Assembly: GCF_000429425.1 (NCBI RefSeq)
Contig: NZ_AUBV01000001.1
Location: 124,001 to 188,000, forward strand
Reading direction: 5' to 3'
DNA length: 64,000 nucleotides
From: Algoriphagus mannitolivorans DSM 15301
GTDB taxonomy: Bacteria > Bacteroidota > Bacteroidia > Cytophagales > Cyclobacteriaceae
Each line of letters opens with the position of its first letter. Within the stretch, counting starts at the first letter, position 1. Below the pieces are notes generated by a model. The model saw nothing but the letters and a program-made list of their open reading frames with translations. It searched no databases and was not told the DNA's origin. Position numbers and translations under genes: made by a program. Below, in pieces: positions 37,000 to 47,143 of the stretch.

Positions 37000-37126
37000 C
37001 AAAAACGTTATGCCTGGGTGATATTACTATTGAGTTTGGCAATCCTTGTTAATCATCGGTAAACATACAGTAATTTGTATTTCATACCAAATTTTTTTAT
37101 TTATAAATACATTTTTTTGAAATCAA

Positions 37127-38344
37127 TTAGATTCCAAATTCGACCTGGAATATCCCAAACCAAAAATTTTCTGTGTTTCTCAGCAGTGGTTTTTCATTTG
37201 CCCAAGAATATCCAAGGTTTCCCTGAATTTTTATCCTATGTCCATTCAGGTAACGTGAATACCCAATTACTGATTCATCCATGCGGTTTTCATAGCCCAG
37301 CAACTCCTTTTTCGGAAGTACTGCAGCATAACGAAGCGCTAATTCAGATTTTCTTCCTAGCATTCGGCTTAGGTGAAAATTATAGCCCTTCCCGACCCAA
37401 ACAACCCGAGTTGCCCCAAAATCATTTTGAGTAAAGGGATTTGGGGAGTCCCTCTGAAAAAACTCACCCATGGCTGCCCAACCCAAATACTTAAACATGA
37501 AATCAGCAATGAGGATTTCTTGATCTCTTTTTTCATATAGATAGGCCCCGAGCTGGCCACGAGATCTCATGGCTCCCTCGTTCCAATTGTAGCTTAATCC
37601 AAAAGACAGCTTTGGACTTTCTTCCTTTTCCAAGTCACCTTCGGAATAATCTCCGTTGTTTTTGAAATTACCCAATGGCAAAAATTCAAACCTCCCCGTA
37701 TAACTCAATCCATTGTCTCCCGGGGATGGGTTCCTTCCTTCCCCGGTGTTTATAGCTCCTTTGAGTTGGTAGATAGCCTTGCCTTTGGTAGGCAGAGTAT
37801 AATATCCGAAGAATCCAAAATCGCGATCCAGAGTAAATACTGCATTGGCAATGGATCGATCTGAAAACTGCAAATTTCCTGAACTCACTACACGTTCACG
37901 ATTCCCCGGAAGTTTGGACTGGCCGAATCCAACATAAAAGTTTTTGGTGAAGTGATAATAGACAATGGCGTCCCGAATAGGCTGAGCAAAATCACCTCCA
38001 TCTAAGTCTAAATCGGATTTAGAAAATCCTAACTGAATATAATATTGGATCCTTGGGTTTAGCACATAGCCATCCAAACGCAATCTCAATCTGCGTACTC
38101 TGAAATCTGTCTGCTCAATTGACAAATCCTCCCCACTTTCGGTGCGGAAGCCAAATCGATTTTGCATTCTGAACCGAAGATTGAGCAGAAATAAAGAGTC
38201 TTGTGAAATGCTAATGCCATTTTTGACATTAATTAAAGCTCTTTCGTCACTCTCGTTTTGTGCAACACTCCAATGAGAAAAAGTGATCAAAAAGGCGAAA
38301 GCAATTGAAAAAACTTTCCAGGAGTTAGCTTGGATTATTTTCAT
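37127..38344 (-). CDS. Phosphate-selective porin O/P-like outer membrane protein
   Basis: A 405-residue outer-membrane barrel. After a signal peptide ending near SVAQ, the sequence has the OprP/OprO-type pattern (FRVRRLRLRLDGYVLNPRIQYYIQLGF) and FVGFGQSKLPGNRERV-like strands, ending in an aromatic residue pattern (FQVEFGI). Family members form anion- or phosphate-selective channels; selectivity here is unproven and no phosphate-uptake genes are adjacent. A GTG at 38380 would add 12 residues but lies inside the aconitase terminator, so the ATG at 38344 is preferred. Confidence 0.85.
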   Translation of the reverse strand: MKIIQANSWKVFSIAFAFLITFSHWSVAQNESDERALINVKNGISISQDSLFLLNLRFRMQNRFGFRTESGEDLSIEQTDFRVRRLRLRLDGYVLNPRIQYYIQLGFSKSDLDLDGGDFAQPIRDAIVYYHFTKNFYVGFGQSKLPGNRERVVSSGNLQFSDRSIANAVFTLDRDFGFFGYYTLPTKGKAIYQLKGAINTGEGRNPSPGDNGLSYTGRFEFLPLGNFKNNGDYSEGDLEKEESPKLSFGLSYNWNEGAMRSRGQLGAYLYEKRDQEILIADFMFKYLGWAAMGEFFQRDSPNPFTQNDFGATRVVWVGKGYNFHLSRMLGRKSELALRYAAVLPKKELLGYENRMDESVIGYSRYLNGHRIKIQGNLGYSWANEKPLLRNTENFWFGIFQVEFGI

Positions 38345-38351
38345 AAAAGGG

Positions 38352-38387
38352 AAAAATAAAAGCCGTAACAAGATTGCCACGGCTTTT
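38352..38387 (-). terminator. Intrinsic terminator of acn
   Basis: On the minus strand, AAAAGCCGT and ACGGCTTTT form a 9-bp stem around a 12-base loop, followed by ATTTTT. It lies about 20 bases beyond the aconitase stop and just upstream of the porin start. Confidence 0.8.
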
Positions 38388-38406
38388 ATTGGAGTTGAGT
38401 TTATAA

Positions 38407-40668
38407 TTAAGAATTATCCTTGATCAAGTTGAGTGCGGAACCCGCCTTAAACCATCCGATCTGACCTTCATTGTAGGTGTGATTGGCTTTGATCACATCC
38501 TTGGATCCATCCTTATGGTTCAAAACGATTTCGAGAGGTTTTCCAGGAGCAAATGAAGTTAAGCCCAAGATATCAATCGAATCATCTTCCTGTACCAAAT
38601 CATAATCAGATGGATTGGCAAAAGTCAAAGCCAACATTCCCTGCTTCTTCAAGTTTGTTTCGTGAATTCTGGCAAAAGATTTTACCAGAATCGCACGTAC
38701 ACCCAAGAATCGAGGCTCCATAGCTGCATGTTCTCTGGAAGAACCTTCTCCGTAGTTTTCATCTCCAACCACGATAGAACCGATTCCGGCAGCTTTATAT
38801 GCTCTCTGAGTGGCAGGAACTTCTCCATATGCGCCAGTCAATTGGTTTTTCACGCTGTTGGTCGCATCATTATAAGCATTGACTGCGCCGATCAACATGT
38901 TGTTGGAAATGTTATCCAAGTGACCTCTGTATTTCAACCATGGTCCTGCCATAGAGATGTGGTCAGTGGTACACTTGCCTTTTGCTTTGATCAAAAGCTT
39001 CAAGCCTTTCAAGTCGGTACCTTCCCAAGCAGGAAAAGAATCCAACAATTGAAGTCGATCAGAAGTAGGGCTTACAATTACCTGAACTTTGGATCCGTCT
39101 TCAGCGGGAGCTTGATATCCAGCATCTTCTACGGCAAAACCTTTGGTAGGAAGCTCAAGACCTTTTGGCTCGTCCAATTTCACCTGCTGACCGTCTGCAT
39201 TGGTCAAGGTATCTGTCAGCGGATTGAAGGTCAAATCACCTGCAATAGCCAAAGCAGTCACAATTTCAGGAGAAGCCACGAAGGCATGTGTATTTGGGTT
39301 ACCATCAGCACGCTTCGCAAAATTTCTATTGAAAGAAGTGATGATGGAGTTCTTTTCTTGTTTTTCGGCACCATGACGAGCCCACTGTCCAATACAAGGA
39401 CCGCAAGCGTTAGCCAAAACTACACCGCCCATTTTACCGAAGGTGTCCAAAAAGCCGTCTCTGTCCACAGTGAAACGAACTTGCTCAGAACCAGGAGTGA
39501 TGGTGTATTCTGATTTCGCAGTAAGCTTTTTATCAACTGCTTGTTGTGCCAAGGAAGCAGCTCTTGAAATATCTTCGTAAGAAGAGTTTGTACAAGAACC
39601 GATCAATCCTACATCCAATTTAGCCGGCCAGCCATTTTCCTTCACTGCTGCAGCAAATTTTGAAATAGGCCATGCCAAATCAGGAGTAAATGGTCCGTTG
39701 ACATGTGGCTCAAGCTCAGAAAGGTTAATTTCGATTACTTGATCAAAATATTTCTGTGGATCCGCATATACCTCAGCGTCTCCAGTCAGGTGCTCAGCAA
39801 TCCCATTGGCCATTTCGGCAATGTCTGCACGTCCTGTTCCTTGTAGGTAAGCAGCAGATTTTTCATCATATCCGAAGATAGAAGTAGTAGCACCGATTTC
39901 TGCACCCATGTTACAGATAGTGCCTTTGCCAGTCGCAGAAAGTGATCTGGCACCCTCACCAAAATATTCTACGATAGCACCAGTTCCACCTTTTACAGTA
40001 AGAATACCTGCTACTTTCAAAATCACATCTTTGGCGGAAGTCCAACCTGACATCTTACCGGTAAGTTTCACCCCGATAAGTTTCGGGAATTTAAGTTCCC
40101 AAGGTAAGCCAGCCATTACATCACAGGCATCAGCCCCACCCACGCCGATTGCGATCATACCTAGACCACCGGCATTTGGAGTATGGGAGTCTGTACCGAT
40201 CATCATTCCGCCCGGAAACGCATAGTTTTCCAATACTACTTGGTGAATGATACCCGCACCTGGCTTCCAGAAACCAATTCCGTATTTATTGGAGACGGAG
40301 GCCAAAAAGTCATAAACTTCTTTGTTTTTGTCCTTGGCCTTGTTTAAATCCTTTTCCGCTCCTACCTCAGCCTGAATCAAGTGATCACAGTGAACAGTGG
40401 AAGGTACAGCTACCTGGTCTCGACCAGCCTGCATGAATTGCAAAAGTGCCATTTGAGCAGTAGCATCTTGCATTGCTACTCGATCAGGCTGAAAATCCAC
40501 ATAGGATTTTCCTCTCTCATATGCTTGAGAAGCAGCGCCTTCTGTCAAGTGGGCATAAAGAATTTTTTCAGTCAAAGTAAGCGGACGACCCACAGCGCTT
40601 CTCGCTGCAGCGATTCTCTCGGGAATCCGGGCATACACCTCTTTGATCATCTCGATATCAAAAGCCAT
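38407..40668 (-). CDS. acn: Aconitate hydratase
   Basis: A 753-residue aconitase of the mitochondrial-like type, interconverting citrate and isocitrate in the TCA cycle. The three cysteines that bind the [4Fe-4S] cluster are Cys359 in [10 protein letters not shown] and Cys422 and Cys425 in [11 protein letters not shown]. The C-terminal swivel domain contains [19 protein letters not shown] with the substrate-binding Ser/Arg. A dedicated terminator follows, so it is probably transcribed alone. Confidence 0.97.
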   Translation of the reverse strand: MAFDIEMIKEVYARIPERIAAARSAVGRPLTLTEKILYAHLTEGAASQAYERGKSYVDFQPDRVAMQDATAQMALLQFMQAGRDQVAVPSTVHCDHLIQAEVGAEKDLNKAKDKNKEVYDFLASVSNKYGIGFWKPGAGIIHQVVLENYAFPGGMMIGTDSHTPNAGGLGMIAIGVGGADACDVMAGLPWELKFPKLIGVKLTGKMSGWTSAKDVILKVAGILTVKGGTGAIVEYFGEGARSLSATGKGTICNMGAEIGATTSIFGYDEKSAAYLQGTGRADIAEMANGIAEHLTGDAEVYADPQKYFDQVIEINLSELEPHVNGPFTPDLAWPISKFAAAVKENGWPAKLDVGLIGSCTNSSYEDISRAASLAQQAVDKKLTAKSEYTITPGSEQVRFTVDRDGFLDTFGKMGGVVLANACGPCIGQWARHGAEKQEKNSIITSFNRNFAKRADGNPNTHAFVASPEIVTALAIAGDLTFNPLTDTLTNADGQQVKLDEPKGLELPTKGFAVEDAGYQAPAEDGSKVQVIVSPTSDRLQLLDSFPAWEGTDLKGLKLLIKAKGKCTTDHISMAGPWLKYRGHLDNISNNMLIGAVNAYNDATNSVKNQLTGAYGEVPATQRAYKAAGIGSIVVGDENYGEGSSREHAAMEPRFLGVRAILVKSFARIHETNLKKQGMLALTFANPSDYDLVQEDDSIDILGLTSFAPGKPLEIVLNHKDGSKDVIKANHTYNEGQIGWFKAGSALNLIKDNS

Positions 40669-40807
40669 TGTTTGGATATTTTAAGGTGGATAAAAGGTTC
40701 AATTTTTCGTCTGCGAATATAGGGAAAAGCAGACAAAAAGATAACCTCTCGTGTATTACAATGGTTCCTGATAGACCTGAGAGGCAAGATTTTCAATCTT
40801 CCTAGAA

Positions 40808-42172
40808 TTACAGAAAAAGCCAGATCATCAAACTCAAGAATACTATTCCAACCCCAAAAAACATCAAACAGTATGGAAGTAGCTTTCGAACCGATACACC
40901 TGAAATGGAAAGAAGTGGCAGTGCCCAAAAGGGCTGAAGTAAATTGCTGATCTGATCTCCGTAAGCAAATGCCAAGGCCATTTTGGCAAAGGAAAGCTTT
41001 AAAATCTCTGCAGTTTTCATAATCAGGGGTCCCTGAACTGCCCACTGCCCTCCTCCTGAAGGAATGAAAAAATTCACCAAGGCAGCAGAATAAAAAGTAA
41101 ATAGAGGGAAAGTGCTTTCTGTTGCCCATGAGGCTGTCCAGCCAGCTAATTCAACGAGCAATCCTGAGCCTAAGATTACCCCCATTATCCCACCATAAAA
41201 GGGAAACTGAATGAAAATGTCTAAAGAACTTTTTAATCCCTCTTTGGTAGCTATCATAAAATTATTCCAGGATCGATAAAAAATCAGAGATAATCCGAAA
41301 AGTAAAAAGATCACCCAATTCAAGGAAATTGAAGACAATCCCCTATTTCCTCCAAAAACCAAATCCAGCATCAATATCACTAAAAACAAAAGGCCTAACC
41401 AGAGGGCTAATTGATCCTCCTTCCCTTGAGAAACACTGGGGAAATTTTGCATTTCATTTTCCTGATATTCTTGGGCAGATTTTTTACTGATAATAAAGGC
41501 TGTAAGACCAAAAACAAGAACCAACCCGAGGGTAACAACCAGGTTTTGGATTGAAAGAATAGTTTCTGTGACTGGAATAATCCCAATTTCATTTGCTAAA
41601 CCATGCTTGGCCTCCGCTATGCTTAATAAGGAGGAAGCGGATAATCCCCCATGCCAAACCGCCATTCCTAAATACCCGCATGCTGCCAGCAATTCAGGAT
41701 TTGATTTTTGCTTTTTTTCGACCAAAGCCAGATGAACAAACCTTGCTAACAAAGCCCCGGTAATCAATCCAAACCCCCAGTTTAACAGTCCTGCGAACTG
41801 CGAAACGGCAGCTACCAAAAGAACCGCTTCAGATAGGTTTCCTGGTTTGGCCGATAAATTCCTCAAGGCTTCATTGATTGGTCTGTATATGGCCAAGGCA
41901 AACCCGAAAGCAAGGACCATCATCATTTGGAGGGTAAATGCCAAAAGGCTAAAAAAACCATCTTTCCAAAAACTCAAAGAGAGAATTATAGCATTGAAAG
42001 GGTTTTGTTCGGGACCGGAAATCCTCCAAATACCCAGAAAAAGTGTAAGGAAAGTCAAAATGGACACCAGTCCGATCGGGCTGAAAATTAAAATTTGAAA
42101 ATTTGAAGTCCTGCCTCGGCTCAAGTCTTTTTTAGTTTCAATTATTACGCTATAATAGTACAAATTTTCCAC
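40808..42172 (-). CDS. AtoE-like short-chain fatty acid transporter
   Basis: A 454-residue polytopic membrane protein with about ten to twelve hydrophobic helices. It matches the AtoE/TIGR00366 short-chain fatty acid transporter family, including WGFGLITGALLARFV, AVWHGGLSASS and FFIPSGGGQWAVQGP. It would carry short-chain fatty acids or related carboxylates across the inner membrane. No acetoacetate-degradation genes are nearby. The start is uncertain: the GTG at 42172 gives a hydrophilic 25-residue lead, and a TTG at 42124 is a shorter option. It is divergent from a sensor kinase 25 bases away. Confidence 0.88.
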   Translation of the reverse strand: MENLYYYSVIIETKKDLSRGRTSNFQILIFSPIGLVSILTFLTLFLGIWRISGPEQNPFNAIILSLSFWKDGFFSLLAFTLQMMMVLAFGFALAIYRPINEALRNLSAKPGNLSEAVLLVAAVSQFAGLLNWGFGLITGALLARFVHLALVEKKQKSNPELLAACGYLGMAVWHGGLSASSLLSIAEAKHGLANEIGIIPVTETILSIQNLVVTLGLVLVFGLTAFIISKKSAQEYQENEMQNFPSVSQGKEDQLALWLGLLFLVILMLDLVFGGNRGLSSISLNWVIFLLFGLSLIFYRSWNNFMIATKEGLKSSLDIFIQFPFYGGIMGVILGSGLLVELAGWTASWATESTFPLFTFYSAALVNFFIPSGGGQWAVQGPLIMKTAEILKLSFAKMALAFAYGDQISNLLQPFWALPLLSISGVSVRKLLPYCLMFFGVGIVFLSLMIWLFL

Positions 42173-42197
42173 CCTAAAATTCCAGTTTCCTTATTTG

Positions 42198-43973
42198 ATG
42201 GAGTTTATCAGCAATCCTTACGCAATGATCTTGCTCGTTTCCGGGCTGATAGTAGGGGTGATTTCTGCAAGCATTGGATTCCAGTTTAAGGACTCCTTGC
42301 GTTGGATAGGCTTCACGATGTTTTCCATCGCTGTTTGGGGATTTTTTTATGGGATTGAGCTTCTCCACACAGAAGTAAGAGACATGCTGTTTTGGACCAA
42401 GATCGAATATCTCGGTCTCTTATCAGCTCCAGCTTGCTGGATGATTTTTTCCATGAAATATACCAGTGTTGACTCCAATAAAGTCAGGCTCATTACAAAA
42501 GGGCTTTTGTCATTTGCCCTAATTAGCTACGGATTGGTAGCCACCAATTCATGGCATCACTTACATTACAAAAGTTACTGGTTGATTGATTCGGGCCCCA
42601 TTCCATTATTGGGGATTGAAAATGGCATTTGGTATTATGTGCAAACTGCATATGCCTATATCTGCTTTTTTCTAGGCACCTTGATCCTTTGGAAAAGGTT
42701 TCGATTTGCCAATGTCCACTTTAGAATTCTAACCCGGCTTCTAATCATCGGTGGATTCTTCCCGTTATTGTTAAATCTACTCTACCAAACTTCCATTTTA
42801 AAACCTTTCAATGGCTTAGACCTTACCCCTTTCGCATTTCTATTTTCCTACTTATTCGTAGGGATTGCAATTGTGAGATTTAAGCTTTTAGATCTCAAGC
42901 CCATAGTTCGGGACAAAATCCTTGAAATGTTTTCTCAAGGAGTTTTGGTCCTTGATCCCAAAAAGAAAATTGTCGATTTCAATCCAGCAGTGAAATCCCT
43001 TTTCAGTAATTCTGAACTCGTAAGAATTGGACAAAGTGCCGAGGAACTTTTTAAAACTCGTCCGAAAATCCTGGAATTCTACGTGGAGTCCTATGATAAT
43101 AAAAGCGAGTCCAAGTTGGAGCTTGATGACATTAAACCATTTTTAAAATTGGAACTCGTCCCCTTGTTGGATAAAAAAAATCAGATTTCAGGTCATCTTC
43201 TCTTGATTGAAAATATTACGCAGGAGATTGAAACAAACGAAAAACTAAAACAACAAGCGGTTGAACTTCAGCAATTGAACAACTTGAAGGACAAGTTTTT
43301 CAGTATCATTTCCCATGATCTCAAGGGACCGATTTTTGGAGTCAAAGAGCTTATTCATCTGACACAAAGCGGACTGATATCTCATGAAGAATTCTTGGAG
43401 ATTCTTCCGGAGGTTTCCAGAAATATGGAGCAAGTAGCTAATCTCCTTGAAAACCTATTGGCATGGACCAGTTCACAATTGCGCGGTGAGCACATAGTCA
43501 AAAAGGAATTGGAGCTCACCACAATTTTAAGAAGTCAAAAAAACCTTCTCCAAAGAATCGCCAAAGAAAAAAATATCAGCATCGAACTTGAAAACCTTGA
43601 GGAGACTTGGGTCGAAGCTGATAAAAACATGCTGGAACTGGTTATCAGAAATCTGATTTCCAATGCGATCAAATTCTCTCCTCCCCATCAAAAGGTGGAA
43701 GTGAGCCTATCTAAAAATGAAAAAGAGGTTACTGTCTGTGTGAGAGATTTTGGAGTGGGAATTGAGGAAGAAAACTTGACCAAGCTAAACTCTGGTACCT
43801 CCTTCACCACGCGAGGCCAAAATAACGAAAGCGGCACTGGCCTTGGACTGATCCTTGCCCGAGAGTATATTTTTAAAAACGGAGGAAAATTGACAATCAA
43901 CTCCAAAGTCGGGGAAGGCTCCAAGTTTTGTTTCACCTTACCCCTTGTGGAAACTCATCCAGGAGTTAACTAA
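42198..43973 (+). CDS. Membrane sensor histidine kinase with N-terminal 7TM domain
   Basis: A 591-residue kinase with seven N-terminal hydrophobic helices (about 1-225) in the style of the histidine-kinase 7TM sensor domain. A PAS-like domain follows (about 235-345), then HisKA with phospho-accepting His373 in SIISHDLKGPIFGV, and HATPase with NLISNAIKFS, DFGVGIEEEN and GTGLGLILAREY. No receiver is attached or adjacent, so the partner regulator is encoded elsewhere. The preceding TTG at 42195 would add one residue; I use the ATG. The 3' end overlaps the convergent acyl-CoA reductase gene by four bases. Confidence 0.92.
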   Translation: MEFISNPYAMILLVSGLIVGVISASIGFQFKDSLRWIGFTMFSIAVWGFFYGIELLHTEVRDMLFWTKIEYLGLLSAPACWMIFSMKYTSVDSNKVRLITKGLLSFALISYGLVATNSWHHLHYKSYWLIDSGPIPLLGIENGIWYYVQTAYAYICFFLGTLILWKRFRFANVHFRILTRLLIIGGFFPLLLNLLYQTSILKPFNGLDLTPFAFLFSYLFVGIAIVRFKLLDLKPIVRDKILEMFSQGVLVLDPKKKIVDFNPAVKSLFSNSELVRIGQSAEELFKTRPKILEFYVESYDNKSESKLELDDIKPFLKLELVPLLDKKNQISGHLLLIENITQEIETNEKLKQQAVELQQLNNLKDKFFSIISHDLKGPIFGVKELIHLTQSGLISHEEFLEILPEVSRNMEQVANLLENLLAWTSSQLRGEHIVKKELELTTILRSQKNLLQRIAKEKNISIELENLEETWVEADKNMLELVIRNLISNAIKFSPPHQKVEVSLSKNEKEVTVCVRDFGVGIEEENLTKLNSGTSFTTRGQNNESGTGLGLILAREYIFKNGGKLTINSKVGEGSKFCFTLPLVETHPGVN

Positions 43974-44998
43974 ACCAGACTGGATAAGAACTTCAAAGTA
44001 TCCACCTTATCTGCGTAATCCCATGGGGCTGGCTTTTGGGCGGTTCCAAATGGGATGAAAGCAGGACACTCTGATCTCTTTCCTACCATTACTTGAATTT
44101 TATTTTTTTGAGATTCCAACTCCTGGATCAATTGTGGAGCATCCTCATAGTATTCGTAGTACAACACCCCAATCGGGGAGACCAGCTCTTTGCTTTCTCT
44201 GAGCAGGAGAAATCCATTATCCAAATGATCTACTCGATTGACCAAGTAAATGGACTTATTGTACTCGTAATTGTTCAGGTATTTATGATTGTCTGCTACA
44301 TATTTATACTTCTCTAATATCCCCAGAAGTCTATGAAGGATCTCCTCATTTTTGACAAAGAGTTTAGATACATTTCTACAGCCTAATCCGAAATAGGAAA
44401 AAATATCAAATCCTAAATCTTCCAAATCCTGATCAGATTCAGACCCTGTGAGAATTCCGACAGATGTTCGGTTGGAGCGGATGATATTGGGATACTTTCC
44501 AAAGTAGTAATTGAAATATCTTGCGGAATTATCACTTCCTGTTGCGATATAAGCATCTTTTCCTTTGAGCATTTCTTCCAAGGAAATAAAAGGCTTCAGC
44601 CGTGGCTCAAAATCAGTAAGCTCCTGAATCAGCCAAGTAGAAAAAAATGAATCCGCAGAGCTCAGCTTAATGGAAGCCTTATGGCCTGAAATCAAAACTG
44701 AGACCAAATCATGAAATCCCACACCGGGAATATTCCCTGCCATAATGATTCCGACATTTTTCGGTTCCTTCAATTCTGGTAAAGTATAGGCACTCACCCA
44801 TTTTCGAAGGTTATTTTCCTCAAGAAGAAAAGCAATTCCGTCCAAGGCCAAAAAAATGGAATCCTGCGTAAACCAATTATTTTGATGATGTGACCTTCTT
44901 GCCAGACTTTCTTTTTCTTCAGATCCTAAGCTGGAAATTCTCATTCCCAGCGCTACCAAAGCAGAAATTCTCTCCTCTAATGTCAAAATTGAATTCAT
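43970..44998 (-). CDS. LuxC-type acyl-CoA reductase
   Basis: A 342-residue protein of the LuxC/acyl-CoA reductase family, which reduces acyl-CoA or acyl esters to aldehydes with NADPH through an acyl-cysteine. The presumed nucleophile is Cys207 in FGLGCRNVSKL. Other family stretches are GIIMAGNIPGVGFHD (83-97) and IRSNRTSVGILTG. There are no luciferase genes; in Bacteroidota this gene commonly stands alone. It is divergent from a dicluster ferredoxin 122 bases away, which suggests shared regulation or electron supply. A minus-strand box TAACTTTG (45003-45010) lies very close to the ATG, so the start may be slightly internal. Confidence 0.88.
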   Translation of the reverse strand: MNSILTLEERISALVALGMRISSLGSEEKESLARRSHHQNNWFTQDSIFLALDGIAFLLEENNLRKWVSAYTLPELKEPKNVGIIMAGNIPGVGFHDLVSVLISGHKASIKLSSADSFFSTWLIQELTDFEPRLKPFISLEEMLKGKDAYIATGSDNSARYFNYYFGKYPNIIRSNRTSVGILTGSESDQDLEDLGFDIFSYFGLGCRNVSKLFVKNEEILHRLLGILEKYKYVADNHKYLNNYEYNKSIYLVNRVDHLDNGFLLLRESKELVSPIGVLYYEYYEDAPQLIQELESQKNKIQVMVGKRSECPAFIPFGTAQKPAPWDYADKVDTLKFLSSLV

Positions 44999-45067
44999 AG
45001 CCCAAAGTTATTGAAAAGGCTCCTAAGGATGGAATTATTTTAAATTAATTAGTATGACAACTTTTTT

Positions 45068-45099
45068 TTTGTCTGTATGTTGTTCAGATTGTAATTTTG
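45068..45099 (+). promoter_or_regulatory. Predicted ferredoxin promoter
   Basis: TTTG at 45068-45071 and TAATTTTG at 45092-45099 match both Bacteroidota sigma-factor boxes exactly, with 20 bases between them. The -7 box ends 21 bases before the ferredoxin ATG. Confidence 0.75.
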
Positions 45100-45108
45100 A
45101 ACTCCTAA

Positions 45109-45466
<358 letters not shown>

Positions 45467-45468
<2 letters not shown>

Positions 45469-45491
45469 AGGTGGCGAAAGCCACTTTTTTT
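45467..45491 (+). terminator. Intrinsic terminator of the ferredoxin gene
   Basis: GTGGC and GCCAC pair across a GAAA tetraloop, extended by A-T pairs, and run into seven T residues immediately behind the stop codon. Confidence 0.85.
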
Positions 45492-45577
45492 GTTTGTACG
45501 AATTCCTAATTAACTTCTGATTTTTAGCCGATTGCAAAAAAGATTCGCCCATTAATTCAAAAAAAACAAACTTCCAT

Positions 45578-45610
45578 TTTGAATTGTAGGTTTCTTTTCA
45601 TTTATCTTAG
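45578..45610 (+). promoter_or_regulatory. Predicted promoter of the PUR-family gene
   Basis: TTTG at 45578-45581 and TATCTTAG at 45603-45610 (one mismatch to TAnnTTTG) are separated by 21 bases. Transcription from here would begin near 45617, which rules out the TTG at 45611 as a start and supports the GTG at 45650. Confidence 0.55.
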
Positions 45611-45649
45611 TTGCACTTAATTCACATTTCAACCCAAAAAGAAAGCACT

Positions 45650-45979
45650 GTGGAAGATCATCGAGGATATGATAGAGAAGAAATATTCTCTAAAAAAGTA
45701 AAGGCTGGAAAGAGAACTTACTTTTTCGACATCAAATCAACCCGAGCCAATGATTACTATCTTACTATTACCGAAAGCAAGCGAAGAGTAAATGGAGATA
45801 GTTTCACTTACGAAAAGCACAAGATTTTCCTCTACAAGGAAGATTTCTTCAAATTTGTCAATGCACTTAACGAGGCTGTAGATCATATCAAAACTGATTT
45901 GATGCCTGATTTCGATTTTGAGCGCTATGAAAATGAAGATTCGGAAAACGAAATGAATGACGAGTTAAAATGGGAATAG
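45650..45979 (+). CDS. PUR-family (DUF3276) DNA/RNA-binding protein
   Basis: A 109-residue PUR-alpha-like protein of the DUF3276 family, which is widespread in Bacteroidota and binds single-stranded nucleic acid. The core pattern REEIFSKKVKAGKRTYFFDIK followed by NDYYLTITESKRR is intact, and the C terminus is acidic. The frame opens 13 codons earlier at a TTG, but the GTG at 45650 gives the usual family N terminus and fits the predicted promoter. A terminator follows. Regulatory or RNA-chaperone roles are possible but not shown. Confidence 0.9.
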   Translation: MEDHRGYDREEIFSKKVKAGKRTYFFDIKSTRANDYYLTITESKRRVNGDSFTYEKHKIFLYKEDFFKFVNALNEAVDHIKTDLMPDFDFERYENEDSENEMNDELKWE

Positions 45980-46016
45980 GAATTTCTTCCTGACCATCTG
46001 TATTCTACTATCTTTG

Positions 46017-46040
46017 AGGAGGCTAAGCCTCCTTTTTCTT
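46017..46040 (+). terminator. Intrinsic terminator after the PUR-family gene
   Basis: AGGAGG and CCTCCT pair around CTAAG and are followed by TTTTTCTTTT. The hairpin lies about 40 bases beyond the stop and directly before the AI-2E gene start, so that gene's own promoter must overlap it, or it is expressed by readthrough. Confidence 0.75.
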
Positions 46041-46048
46041 TTGATGAT

Positions 46049-47143
46049 ATGCAGCGGTTTTTCCTTTACCTGATTCTATTCATACTTGCCTTTTTGGTGT
46101 TCGCTTGGTATTTCTCCAACGTCACCTCCTATCTGGTTATTTCCCTGATAATCGCAGCAATCCTCAGGCCGCTGACGAATAAAATCAACGATTTCCACAT
46201 TTTTGGACAGCATATTCCTCGATGGATCGCAATTCTTATTTCCTATGGAGCCATCTTATTGCTGATTTTCCTGTTTGGAATGGTCTTTTTCCCATTGATC
46301 AATGACCAGGTATCTCTTCTTTCTCAATTAGACTTAGATTCGATTTACAATCAGTTGCAGGAGCCTCTCTCGTTGCTCGAGAACTTCCTTTTTAGAAATA
46401 AACTGATGGAAAATGATCCCGGAATTCTTCTGACTGAGTTAAAGTCCTCCGTCATTGGGTTTTTCAAAGGAATTGATTTGGGAGGATTTATCAGTGGGGT
46501 CATAGGAATTACTTCTTCAATTTTTGTGGGAATGATGGCAATTGCTTTCATTACCTTTTTCCTTTTATTAGAAAATGGCCTATTGAGAAGAAACCTGCTA
46601 AACCTGATCCCAAACTCCTATTTTGAAATTTCAGTCGCCACCTTCACCAAGGTGGAAAAGCTGCTTTCCAATTATCTTTCAGGTCTCCTGATTCAAATGA
46701 CTTTAATTTTCCTGATTGCAGGAATGGGGCTGGGATTACTTGGGATTGAATACGCTTTGACAATCGCGCTTTTTGCGGCCATTGCCAACTTAATCCCATA
46801 CGCCGGCCCCATATTGGGAGCTACTTTTGGGATAATAGTCGGACTTTCCACGGGTACATTTGACACACAACAAGAGTACAATTACCTTTTGATCAAAATA
46901 CTGGCAGTTTTTTCTGTGGTACAAATCACTGATAATGTGCTGATTCAGCCATTGGTTTTCTCCAAGTCTGTGAAAGCTCATCCCCTTGAAATATTTGTTA
47001 TTATCTTTGCCGGGGCAAAAATCGCCGGAGTAGTGGGGATGATATTTGCCATTCCGGTATATACCATTTTCAGAGTGTCTGTGATGGAGTTTTACTCGGG
47101 ATACAAATCGTACCGAATCTTTAAAATCAAAGCAACAAATTAA
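46049..47143 (+). CDS. AI-2E family (UPF0118) membrane transporter, second copy
   Basis: A 364-residue polytopic membrane protein of the AI-2E family, with the characteristic soluble segment after the first helices and [17 protein letters not shown] in the C-terminal bundle. It matches the other homologue at 32062-33156 in length and layout but is clearly divergent in sequence. The substrate is unknown. Its stop codon overlaps the ychF start codon by one base, so the two are translationally coupled. Confidence 0.9.
   Translation: MQRFFLYLILFILAFLVFAWYFSNVTSYLVISLIIAAILRPLTNKINDFHIFGQHIPRWIAILISYGAILLLIFLFGMVFFPLINDQVSLLSQLDLDSIYNQLQEPLSLLENFLFRNKLMENDPGILLTELKSSVIGFFKGIDLGGFISGVIGITSSIFVGMMAIAFITFFLLLENGLLRRNLLNLIPNSYFEISVATFTKVEKLLSNYLSGLLIQMTLIFLIAGMGLGLLGIEYALTIALFAAIANLIPYAGPILGATFGIIVGLSTGTFDTQQEYNYLLIKILAVFSVVQITDNVLIQPLVFSKSVKAHPLEIFVIIFAGAKIAGVVGMIFAIPVYTIFRVSVMEFYSGYKSYRIFKIKATN

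Noticed and set aside
38662..39513. 283-residue plus-strand frame opposite aconitase
   Set aside because: It is the mirror of a strongly conserved gene; its composition is not protein-like.
43970..44998. Bioluminescence operon
   Set aside because: A luxC-type gene is present without luxA, luxB, luxD or luxE.
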